Shown one piece after another: positions 35,001 to 47,000 of a DNA stretch of 64,000 nucleotides. Origin of the DNA: Flabesymbios commensalis. Lineage: Eukaryota; Annelida; Polychaeta; Terebellida; Flabelligeridae. How positions within the stretch are numbered: position 1 is the first letter of the stretch; the number at the start of each line of letters is the position of its first letter. The notes below the pieces were generated by a model. That model worked only from the letters and a program-made list of their open reading frames with translations. It was not told the DNA's origin and did not search any database. The translations under genes were made by a program, and so were the position numbers. The stretch is from contig OZ024914.1 of the NCBI GenBank assembly GCA_964017125.1, positions 30,067,149-30,131,148 on the forward strand, read 5' to 3'.

Positions 35001-38000
35001 CAACATACTTCAGGGATTTACATTCTTTATCATACCAAGGGTTAGAGGGGAAATTATTTTGCAACGTGTACAAAATTGTCTGACACGTGTAGTCTGTGAT
35101 GCGTCCCGTTTTAGCAGATCTAAGCCTCTCCTTAATTTTCTTCATTGGCTACCAGTAAAATACCGGATACGTTTTAAACTATGTACCATCACTTTTAAAG
35201 CCTTGCTTTTTCACCAACCTACATATATCTCTTTAATTATTTAGTCCCACTTCAAAATTCAAGACTGCTTAGATCCTCCAGCACAAATTTGTTAACTGCC
35301 CCACGTTTTTGAACAAAATGGGAGTCGGGGGCTTTTGCAGTTCCAGCTCCCTCCACCTGGAATTCACTGCCGGTTAATTTGAGAACTGCGAGTCACCTCA
35401 TTTAAAAAAATGCTGAAGATTTTTCTTTTAGATTCGGCTCCCCCCCTAATTCCTCGGAGAGCCGACGCCCAGTTGACGACTTAAGTTTTGACTCTCGACA
35501 TTGAACTGATTTCGATTTGGATTCTGCGCCTCTGAGCTTGTATCTCCGAGGATTTAGGCGCTATAAAAGTTACCGAATTGATTGATTGAATTAAATATGT
35601 TATCTAAAGCGCAATATACTAAAACCCTTTAAAACATGAGAATTTGAACCATGCTTGTTTAATCCCGGCCCATTGACAACGACGCTGGGACAGCATTAAA
35701 CCAGCGCTAGTTCAACGTCTTGTATTTTCTGAGAAGGATTAGGCCTAAACAAAACAATTTTGTTTGTTTCCGGTTACCCGAACGTAACGACGCTATTGCT
35801 TTAAAAACTGTTAAAAGAAAATGCATTTACATATTTAGAAGCAAAAATGTTGTTTCAATTCCGGCATCGCAATACACTGACTTATCAGTGAGTGTCACAG
35901 GTCTGAAGTAGAGACACTGGTAACACGAGTGAAGCATCGCCATCGAAAGTCGTATGCAATCCACTTTCACATGTCATGTTTCAGTTTGTGTCAAAGCAGG
36001 GTTGTTGAAAAGATGTCGATTTAACACAATGAAATGGATGAATGCCCTAAATTAAAATATCCCACCACACGTACCAATCCTATTTTTTCAGCAGGTTACA
36101 GGAAACAAACAGTTATTTTTGTTGCCCTTGTATTCTTGATTGGCGCTCAAATGGTTAATAATACATGTCTTGCTCTGCATTTTTTTTAGTTCACAATCAA
36201 GATCGCGTGTTGCAGTGTGGTGGGCTACGTGTTTTACATAGTGCCCTTTACAGAGCCAGTAATCACATACAGGATGATGCTGATAATGTGAAGATATGCG
36301 TCAGCTTGACAACTACCATCGACTCCATAATAACAGATAATGGTAGGATTACGTAATTATAACAGATTTATTGAAATACACTTTCTAAATTCAATTCAAG
36401 TTCGAATTTATTATTTTGTTTATTTAAATCTGTGGTCATTTCATTTTAAATTTCTGACGTATTTTCAGTATCACATGAAAAGAATAGTTTTATAATTCAC
36501 TTTGGGCAAGTTTTAACCACACGAAAATATCTTTTTTTGCTAACAAAAAACTTCACCATGTTCTTGTCTCGATTATTTTTCCGATATTATTCAACATGCA
36601 TATGGATTTTTATTTTCTACTATTTATTTGTTCAGTCACGCTGGTGCAATGTGGAGAAATTGAAGTAGTATTATTAATTATATATATCAGCATTTACTAC
36701 ATTTAGTGTAACGGATCCGTAAATTAATAACTCGAACAAAACGCATTTACCAGTAAAGCGAATTTGCACCTCATTTATATAAATACATGTAATGACCTTA
36801 ACTGTAGGAGTTCTTGTAATATGGTTCTTCTATGCTAAGGTGATGGTATGGCTTCCCATGGGCATGGTATGGGGTTAACTATCTGTGGGTTTTCTATCCG
36901 AGCTGAATAATTAAGTAATTGATTGAATATTTGTCGCAGGATCAATTAAGAAACGTTCCATAATCAGTCAGACCTCTACACCTTTTTAGCTGCTGTTAAC
37001 ACTATTGTCCTGTTGACTATCACCAGGATAGAGTTGTCGCTGATGTGTGTTGTCAGTGTTCTCACTGTGCAGGGGCCCATTTCACTAACATTCACTGATT
37101 TTTAAGCAAGAATATCCCCAGGCTGAAGATCACCACGTGTTCTAAAGATCTTTCTGTCTGCCCGTTTCATTAACGTGATTTTTACCTCAACGTAATCTTT
37201 ATCGAAGTACGCTAAATTATTTATCCACGATCATCATATCGCACGATGGTACACCGCAACAAACGTTGTTTTTGACCGATCTGTCGACGGCTGCATGACA
37301 TCATTGTTTTGTAAACATTCGCTGGGGCACGTGTTAGTCTACCACATAAAATTGAACTATTACCGGTAGGCCTATGTTCTTTTGCTTATTTAAGTCAGTG
37401 AAGTTTTTAGTTAATAATACCAACGAGATATAAATCATTAATAATTCACAAAAATGTCTACCAAAATTTCATTTATGTTAGACTTGAAGCAGGCTTATTA
37501 TTATCGCTATTGGCATTTATTCTGGAGTTGAAAAGGTTTAAGACAGTAGGCCTAGAATACTTCAATGTTGAAGAAAATAAAGGAAACTGAGTTAAAGGGA
37601 CCCCTTGGGATGAGACATTTTCAATGTTGTCAATTTTGAAAATTTAATTTATATGAAGCTATATAGCCTACTGATCTTAGCTAAAAATACGAGAAAGTCA
37701 AAAAAACAATTTTAAAGCACCGAAAAAGAGCGAAATAGTTGTATTTCCAGGTCGTATATTGCCATGTAAACAAAACAAGTCAGCAATATTAAGCACTTTC
37801 CATCACATATTCCCACGTATCAGACGGTAAGATCAGAGCAGTTGCCGCTAATTGGGAGATAATTGGTGTCTCGGAGTCAGGACACGGGAGGACACACCTG
37901 CAGCACTGATTGTCTACCCAACGCTGGGCCGATGCCATCAGCATGTGGCCCAATGCTGTGAGAACATTCAATCGTCCTTCAGGTATACAAATAGTTTGTT

Positions 38001-41000
38001 TGGGTTTCTTCTGGTTTCATAGAAATGTTGATTTAAAATATTTGTAAAAATATGAAAATTCTGAAAAAAATAAAAACATGATCCGTGGGATACACTACTT
38101 CAGTGCGGAAGTAAAACCAAAATTGATGTCATCCCAAGGGGCTGCTTTAAGCATCTTATCAGGCCTACAACTTTGATCATTGATGCGCTGTCGTTTTCTA
38201 GCATGCTGAGGATATAATACAGAGTCAACCTCATGACAAAAGACGTCTTTAACTGTTTTAAGAGTGCCAAATTAAAGATTTCGACCTGAAGATCTTTAGT
38301 GAAACGGTCAGCTCTTTATTCAAGGATAAATCTTTATTTAAAGAGTGTTTTTTTTCCGATAAAGATTATTTTGGGCAAAATATGATCGCTTATTGAAACC
38401 CACCATGTTCCTCGCTGTCGGTTTTGTTGTCTTTTTACAACATTAGAATATATAGTACTAATCGTGAGTTACTACCTGTACGTTATTGACGACTGTCACA
38501 AAGATATCCAAGGAATTGTACATCTTGGAGATCCCAAAGGTGACCATGTCGTCTCAGTGCCAGGCAATAACTGACCGATATCAGCGTGTCCAGAGCCAAG
38601 CTGAGAGAGGTCATGTGACCTGTCGAAATAGGTCACTGGTACAAGGTACCACATACTAAAAATCCCTACACTCTACCCTATTTTATTTGAAAGAGTTCGT
38701 CATATATACGTTATATTTCTAGGAAGCATATTAAAAAAGAATACTAGTCCCCCTATTATTTTTATTTATTATTCAGTGTGACTACAGGGGCTCGTAAAGA
38801 AAGCATGAGTTTTGTATGGAGAATATCCATTTAAATCAATTCTAATTGAATTATTCTCTGTTATAGCAAAAGCAAAAATATATTTAACAAAATGAAGACC
38901 CGGTTATACATGTATGATATAGTCGAGAAGGATAGGCCCTATATTATAGGCCTATACTGCATGAGATATTGTCAGGGAGAGCCCAAAGTTTAGTGCAAAG
39001 AGTAGCGCCGATACATTATTATTAGAATAAAATCTACTTATTCTATTATGGACTTATTTGTGAAGGGAAAACCGTGGGAATAAACCCCGGAGAAAAAACC
39101 CTTCCGCGATGCCACTTTAATTTCAAACTTATTGATAATTTGCCGAAATATATTGGTAGCCCTATAGGCCATATCTATCGCAAAACGTATCATTGGTCAA
39201 TCATTAGGCCTCTACTCCATAATATCTGACGCAGTAGGTCTTAATATAATTTTCCGGGAAGAAAAGGATTGCAAACATTGGGTAAATGTGGACTAAGACA
39301 AGAAAAAACACACTTGATGCATCATGCCATTAGGCTTATACTTTATTACACATAGGCCTAACATATCAGCTGATAAGCACACCAGCGGCGGTCTTTCAAC
39401 AGTTAAAACGGCCATCGCGAGAAGGTAAACGATAGACAAATGTATTAAACATGTTGAACGGTGTGTTGAAATAACAGTTAATATAACATCGGAGCGGCAG
39501 CAGCGCCAGAGAATGGCGGCCACCTACATACGATCGTAAACATGTTAAACGCTACGTTGAAATGACCTAAAATCTGAGCTAAAGAATGGCGGCCACCAAC
39601 AGACATACATTCACAATCTCATCAAAAATGACACTTATTTCAGTGATATAGAACTACATCTAAATTATAAAAGTTGGTTTGGACGTAATAAGATATAAAA
39701 ATAGCACGCCCCGCCGAAGTTTACACTAGAGGATACCAGCTATCCAGCCAGCTTTCCACTAATAAAAGAACAACAGCAAGTCGCTATCAGGCTATGAAAT
39801 TTAGCTGAAATGACGACAAATTACCCTTTGTTATATAATATTTAGATGAGAATGTGATAGTAAGATGGTAATTTACCTAATACATGATTAGCCAAGGATT
39901 CTCACGCGGCACTGTCACTTACCACGAGTCGCGTACGCAAAGCTGTGTTTATGCTGGGCCAGCGTTGTTTACAGGTGCTGCCACTCTCGCGCCACAGAGG
40001 GGACAGAAGCGGTTACAATATCTTTCATTTTATTGCACCGTTTTAGATCATGCACCTCACCTGTGACAGCTAGAACTTGCTGGCATACAAGAGATAACTT
40101 GCAATTTATTGTTTCAATGTCAGTCGAATATTCACAATTTTGAGTCTGAATGGTCCTCAACAGTGCATCTCTGTCAGTTAAAAGTTCTTGTATAACATTT
40201 TGATGCAAAGTGAGCAGGTGATCATCGCGGGCAATACAACTTTTCGTGACATCATTATTCTCGTGTTGCCATTTGATTTCAGAGATTCGCGTAGCTGCTC
40301 AATCTCGACACGAGTCTCTGCGAGCCTGTATTCGCGTTGACGAGATTCTAACAAGATATCTTCACATCTCTGTCTCGTCAAATGCAAAGATCGGCTCAAC
40401 GTTCGTATTGCGTTGTCGCGCATGACCAGTATGTTTCTGCAATCACTATATTTGTCCTTCACGTTATTAATAGCAAGATTAAGCCAGCATACCTTACGTT
40501 TTAATGTTTCATATTCTGTTGTGAGAGTATCAGAGATGTCGGAATTTTGTTTATTTTGTTTATTAAGACCAGAGATTGTAATATTCTGCTTCTTTATCTC
40601 AATTTTACATTTGTCTAACTCTTCTGATAGCTCCGATATCTGCATTTTTTTAGCTAACAGTTCAGTTCTTAGAATAGTTTCTTCAAATCGAGGCTTTTCG
40701 GACAATTGGTCAATTCGTTGAGACATAAGGAATTTATCTTTGACGTAAATTTCAAGTTCGTCATTTTTCTCCCGTAATTCGGAAATAAGTTCTTCACCCC
40801 CCGCAATAGATTTGTCATTGGATCGCGCCAAACGCATAACCATTTTCTCTAAAATGTCTATCAATTCATCAGTCGTTAGAAAATGATCCCTATGATCGTC
40901 TTCGAGCTCGTCGATTTTACTCTGATAAAAATCAGCTGCCGACAGTGTTGGTGTAAATGGTGAACAGATAAATCGCGATACCAAAAAATCTCATGTAAAT

Positions 41001-44000
41001 CAATTTGCAAATGAAAAACAAGGCACAGAAATTATGCAGTATACCAGTCAACAAAACTCACAGTGCAGGCAAACACTTATTAAATGCAGCCAGTCTACAT
41101 AATTCAAACTGAAGAACTGAACAAAAGTGTTAACACGTGGTCAACAACCACTGTTATCCGACTAATGTTATCTCCACTGCTCAGCACTCACTAAAATGAC
41201 AGTTACTATAGTAGCTAATATATAAATCACAATCATCAAATAAAATTCATGTACAACGAAATATCAAATATGTCAACACAGTCGCCGAAAGGTGTGAACA
41301 AGAAACCAGCAACAAGAGGCGACAATTCAACGTCAGGACAATGCTGGCCCACCGTTTATGATGTCGGGACAACATTGAACCAACATGTGTCAACTGGGAA
41401 AAGTGCAGCTAGAATAAACACTGGACTAGTGTCCAGCGAAAATGCAGGTACCCGCGAAAGCCGTCAAAGACGTGGGAGACACTTTCGGCATAAGGGCACT
41501 TACACACACATATAATTATATCTGACTGTATAGGAAACTTCAGTCAAACATACAAATCATTTCAATACAATATAAGAATATACATGTAATACAATAATCA
41601 TAAATATATGTCATTCACGGGAATAGATGTTACGTCTGTACGTACTTCTCCCGATGTCGTACATTTCACACAAAACAAAGCATCATACTGTCACTCACAT
41701 ATTTAGCAAGTTGCAGTCGCATAGAAATTATGAAACAAATAATTGTCAAATAAATTGAACATAGGAGTAACGCGTTGGAAAAGGTTATTCTGCCGTGATT
41801 GACCACGCAGTACTGACCACCGACCGCGACAGGTGTGAGCACAATGACATGTGGTGCTGGCCGCCAAACCAGCAGAAATTTACAAGGAAGCACGAGACAC
41901 GATCCCAATATCGCTATAATGCTGGGCCACAGTCTGTGACGCTGAACCAACACTTATACAACATTAGGCAAACAAAACTGGCTAGAACCAACAACTGCAA
42001 TACATTTCAATTCAATTCATTTCCAACAACTACAAACCGAAAAATCGACCGGGCAAATTTGGCACACAAAACTTACCAATTCCAAATGATTGTATATAAT
42101 AATTTACATATTAACCGGATATGTGCGTAGGAAGGCGACATGTCTGTGCAGAACATTAAAAATACAGAGGATGAAAAATATGTCTGCCTTTAGAGCTTGA
42201 AATGCACACACTTGTAGCGCTAGCGATTGGAAATATTATTAAAATAATTACAGTAGACTTTATGTCGAACACATGATATCACCTCGAAAGTAAAAGCATC
42301 GATATCATCACTCCCCTCTCAAATAAAGGAAAAACGAAACATTATCATGTGTAGCATATATCCACCCCTTCTATTTTGAAATAATTTTAGACAACAATTA
42401 TTGAAACTATTTGAGTCTGAACTCAAAATCAATGATAACATACATGGTGAAATTGCACTACAATATTAGATTGCTTTACTTAGCAATATATAATAGCTAT
42501 TTAACTGAAAATAACAATTGAGCAAACAAAACACGTGGTCCGCAAATTATAGAGACGAAATTAAGCTAAAATGTATTAGATGTAAGCGTGGTAATACTTT
42601 ACGTACACTCTGACACCAATGTTGTCTTTTTACAGTAATAGATTATATAGTACTAATAGTGAGTTAGTACCTGTACTTTATTGACGACTGTCACAAAGAT
42701 ATCCAAGGAATTGTACGTCTTGGAGATCCAAATGGTGACCGTGTCGTCTCAGTGCCAGACAATAACTGACCGATATCAGCGTGTCCAGAGCCAAGCTGAA
42801 AGAGGTCATGTGACCTGTCGAAATAGGTCACTGGTACAAGGTACCACATACTAAAAATCTCTACTTCCCAATCACTCATAAAAAATTCCAAATTGTTGGC
42901 ACCAAGATTTATCGCGCCGGTCTCGGACTCGATATAATAACCTGATACCTGGAGTGCCAGTGTCATCTCACTATCTTGAAGTAACAGTGCCATATCTCAT
43001 CTCACTATCCTCAGGAAGTTATCATGACTCAGTCTCACCTGCACATGCTGCATGTGCATAAAAGTGGTCTGATTAAATATATAATAGTCCTCTATTCGTT
43101 CATTCAGAATAATTAGGCAATTATCACCAAAGATTGTACAATATCGTTGTTATATTCAATACATATGAATATGTAAACTTTGGTTTGATGGTTATATTTT
43201 GTGTTTGATATGATGTATATGTACAAGTACATGTCTGTTATTTTGTATGTTGTGTTACCAGTGCCAGGACGTGAAGAATGCAGTAGGCTCGGTCTGGTAC
43301 CAATCCTTCTAAGGCTGATCAAATCATCATCTGTAGACAATCATGTGAGAACCCAGATTCTCCTAACATTGGGGCACTGCACTGATTCCTGTGGTGAGAT
43401 ATTCTAATCTGAAGTACGACAATATTTATAAAGGCGAACAGAAGTTAGTGATTACTTGACAAATAGGTCGTTACTGCAATTGGTAACTGCTGTTTGCCTT
43501 TAACCCTTTAGACCCTCACGATGCATTAAAGCATCATTTCGCATCGCTGAAAAATAGTTTAATTCCCTGAAACCTGGTGACTTTAGAACCAAAATTTTCA
43601 TGGAACTGTTTTAAAAAAAAACAGTATATTTTTATGTCACCCACTTCAAGTCATTTTCATCCACTACAAGTCGAGAATTGCGAGAGCAATTCGCGGCTTG
43701 TAGTGGGTGAATATGACAATGGTAAATTGAAAGGGTTAATACAGTAGTGTAACTGAATGTATGTTATAATTATCTCGGCCAAAGGAGGTAATGTTTTTGG
43801 TCATGCTGGTTTGTAACAGTGTATGTCTGTCTGTCCGTATACAGAATTTATAACAAAGTAAAACACGCATTGGCATGAAACTTTGAGCAGAGGTGTGTCT
43901 CGGGCTAAGGACCAACCCAGCAAACAGAAAACATAAAGTATAACATTTTTACAACGTCAGCACAACGTCTTCGACGTAGGATCAACATTGTATACATGTT

Positions 44001-47000
44001 ATACAAATGTTTTGCTGGGTATCCATTAAAGTTTGGGGATGATCTGGATTACAAGCACAAGCTCATTTCTTTGCCTCAGGTGTTCAATATCAGGGCACGC
44101 GAATGTGAATATCACAACCGACGGGACGATGTGTCTGAAAGTTTGTTTTTTCAAAACAACATTGCGCTACGCCGGCCCAAGCGGTGAATCGCCCAAACGT
44201 TGGAGATGGGAATATACTTTTATTATATAGAGACAAAAACGCTGCAGATGTTAACCAAATTTGCGAGGTCTGGAACGCGAACAATAAATACAAAGGTTTT
44301 CATGCATGAACAGTAGGCTCTTGTTTTCATTCAGCTTCATATATGTTCTACCAGATAATCTAAGCGGACACGAATTTAGATGTTGTGAAATGATATTGTT
44401 AACATTAGTAACTGTACCCAGCACTTTTTGAATATATATGTTTCAGTGAACAACCAAGCTCAAGTAGTTAATACTGGTGGATTAAAATATCTCATTAAAT
44501 TGATGACAGAAGATCAGGATGAGGAACTCACTTCAGCTACAAAATACGTGCTACGATCTTGTATGAAAACAGGAGGTATGATGTGAAATATAATGATGAA
44601 TGTATATGTTGCAGAAAAGAAACTGTATTAAGTGATATATAATTAGTATTATATTAAAACAAATAATATAATTTGAAATAGGATAGGGGGATGAGACAAT
44701 CATTTACACATGTATCTAATAGCACACGTTGTGTCTCAGAGAGATGTTATATATTGTTGTGACATCTGGGTTATCATGTTATATTATATGCACAAGGGCT
44801 GCAGCCAGTTATGTGCTCTTTATTCTACTTGACATAGATATAATATACTGTAATATACTTTAATTTCGCGAGTATGAATTTTCGCGTAAACCCGATTTTA
44901 GACCATTTCGCGACCTTTTAATTTCGCGTAAAAATAATTTTTAAAGTTGATTTGTTTGGTCTGGAGACATGCAATTGTTATTGCGCCGTAACGACTGTCA
45001 CCACCCTTCTCGACTAATAATCACTATGACGTCGTCGGTATAAACATAATGTATGGTCACCAATTAACTGGAGGGGGGTGACTGACCATTGAGGCTAATG
45101 CACTTAACACGCGCTGCTCATTAACCCTATCAATCCAACAGGTTATCATTTAATTATCATTCTGCTGCTGATTTACTACATGCGTCGCTTCAGTGAAATA
45201 TGTCTATATATATTTGACTTTAATTTGTTTTTTTAAAAGCTCATCGTATCTGTTTGGTTGTTGGAATTTAAAATAGCTATATCTGTGCACATATTTGTGT
45301 AATATTTGCATAAATTTGGGAGTAACTACTGTCACTTGACTCAGAAAAACACATGCCAAGAAACGCGTCCACAGCTCCCTAACAACATTAAGTCTGTCCC
45401 TGGTGAACCCAATGCGTTGATCTATTGTTAGGAAAAATGATGGCCCATTTTCTTCGACGCCGGCCCAGTATCACGCCAGCACTTGATCAACGTCTCGTGT
45501 TTGCTGGGTCACCACCCCTCAACGTTGACATCAAGACATCTATCATTAAACCCCTCATCGAATAGTCATCGAAAAAATCAAACAGAAAACATACGTATTA
45601 AGGCCTTTGTACAAGCAGGTTTAGAATAAAATGGGAATAAAATAAAAAATATTGGTATCAAGTTGTGTTTTTTGTCATAATAAAAAAATATATCATATGT
45701 TGCAGTGAAGGATTTAAAGCCGACCCACCGACCCGAGACCGGTAATTTGTATCCAGGGTCGGTAATTGACACCCTAGCAACGGTCTGGCCGAACGGTGAT
45801 TGTTCAGAACCGAAAAGAAGCCTAAATGTGCATGTACTCAGACAACACCTTTTTTTTCTCTAAAAAAAAATTTGGGTCAGTGATTTAGTCTCGGGGTCGG
45901 TGAATCATAAATTTCATTGACCCGGATGGCCCCATCCGGAGAACATTTGGCCCTAAATCCTTCACTGTGTTGTCATTCAGCCGTTGTCATTCAGTCATTT
46001 AGATATAAGTCCTAAGTCTTAAACTTTCACAAGTTATCGTGACCATCGAACGAATGGATTACATAACCACGGTCGACTGCACAGCGTCAGTCACACCCTT
46101 TAAAACCCACTCCCAAAGTTCACGAAACATTAATGTGGTGAACACCATTTCGCTTGGAATATGATTTCGCGCTCACGGTCCTTGCGCGAAATGCGCGAAA
46201 ATTAATTCCACGCGAAATAAATGTATATTACAGTAAATAATTTTGTACGATCCAAAAGTTGTTCATGTTAAAGGCCCTGCTGATGGGATTTTGAACACAT
46301 CTCAACAAAATAGAGAAAAACGAAGCTCCGACGCCTCAGAAAAGAAGATCAGGTACTATAATTTAGTATTGATGGTTTCTAGAACACGTTTTATTAAATC
46401 TTTGACGTTTCTCCAGCTATTGAACTGTTTCATGATTCGGACGTGCGACTATATGATATAATCAAGAAGGACGTCATACATCGCTATAAAAAGTTTTAGA
46501 TTGTAACTTGGTAGTGGACATGACGTAAAACAAAATGAGTAAAACTAAATTGTAAATTTACAAGTGAACAAGTATTTGCATTACACTAAGGTTTAGTTTA
46601 ATTGTATTCTTTAATAAATATTAACCTCAAATGTTGTTTATAATATTTTATATAACAAATAATTGATTTGAATGTGATTTTAGTGATGAGGATATCTTCA
46701 GAAAGCTAGAATCTCTGGAGAATCAGTTGTCGGAGGTCATGCAGCCGTCTCCTTCTTTTAACAACTCAGTGCAGGTCTCTCCGCGGTCACAATGCCATAG
46801 TATATCTGTAGGTTATCCTGGTATGATGAGACGAGGGCAGAGTCTGACATCTTTACCACAGACATCTCCTGCTGCCAGAAGGTGCAGTACCCCCGCCCCG
46901 TCACAACAAACACCTGGCTACCCTGATATAAACAGAATACAAACCGAAGGAAATCAATATCAAAATATGCACATTAGTCATCCAGCTTATGCACCTTATC

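Larger units (their letters stand above)
31579..35058 (-). mobile_element. Younger LINE inserted in the old LINE, 5'-truncated
   Basis: It is flanked by TTGCAAC at 31572-31578 and 35059-35065, a 7-bp target duplication. The 3' end (low coordinates) has AATAAA followed by a (CTGT)n tail. The element begins at a truncated point in the region before the RT ([10 protein letters not shown]). The 3' UTR is about 1.1 kb. Clade not assigned: CR1-, L2- and I-type elements remain possible. Confidence 0.85.
30716..35595 (+). mobile_element. Old CR1/L2-type LINE, split by a later LINE
   Basis: The pieces are 30716-31578 and 35059-35595. They encode an endonuclease scrap ([16 protein letters not shown]) fused to RT ([35 protein letters not shown]), so an internal deletion lies near 30837. 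After the insert comes the RT C-terminus ([36 protein letters not shown]). The 3' end at about 35575-35595 is (ATTG)n. Several stops show it is old. Confidence 0.85.
44848..46233. mobile_element. TA-flanked inverted-repeat element, 1386 bp
   Basis: Ends CTGTAATATAC and GTATATTACAG flanked by TA, followed inward by ATTTCGCG and TTTTCGCG on both sides. No transposase frame. Its right end lies 25-40 bp from the next TERB1 exon. Confidence 0.8.

Noticed and set aside
35059-35145. N-terminal 29 residues of the minus-strand LINE ORF
   Set aside because: They are antisense to the older LINE beyond the target duplication.
42691-42993. Minus-strand 100-residue ORF as an exon
   Set aside because: The overlapping duplicated copy at 38420 keeps the frame open, but differences are nearly all nonsynonymous, so coding selection is not supported.
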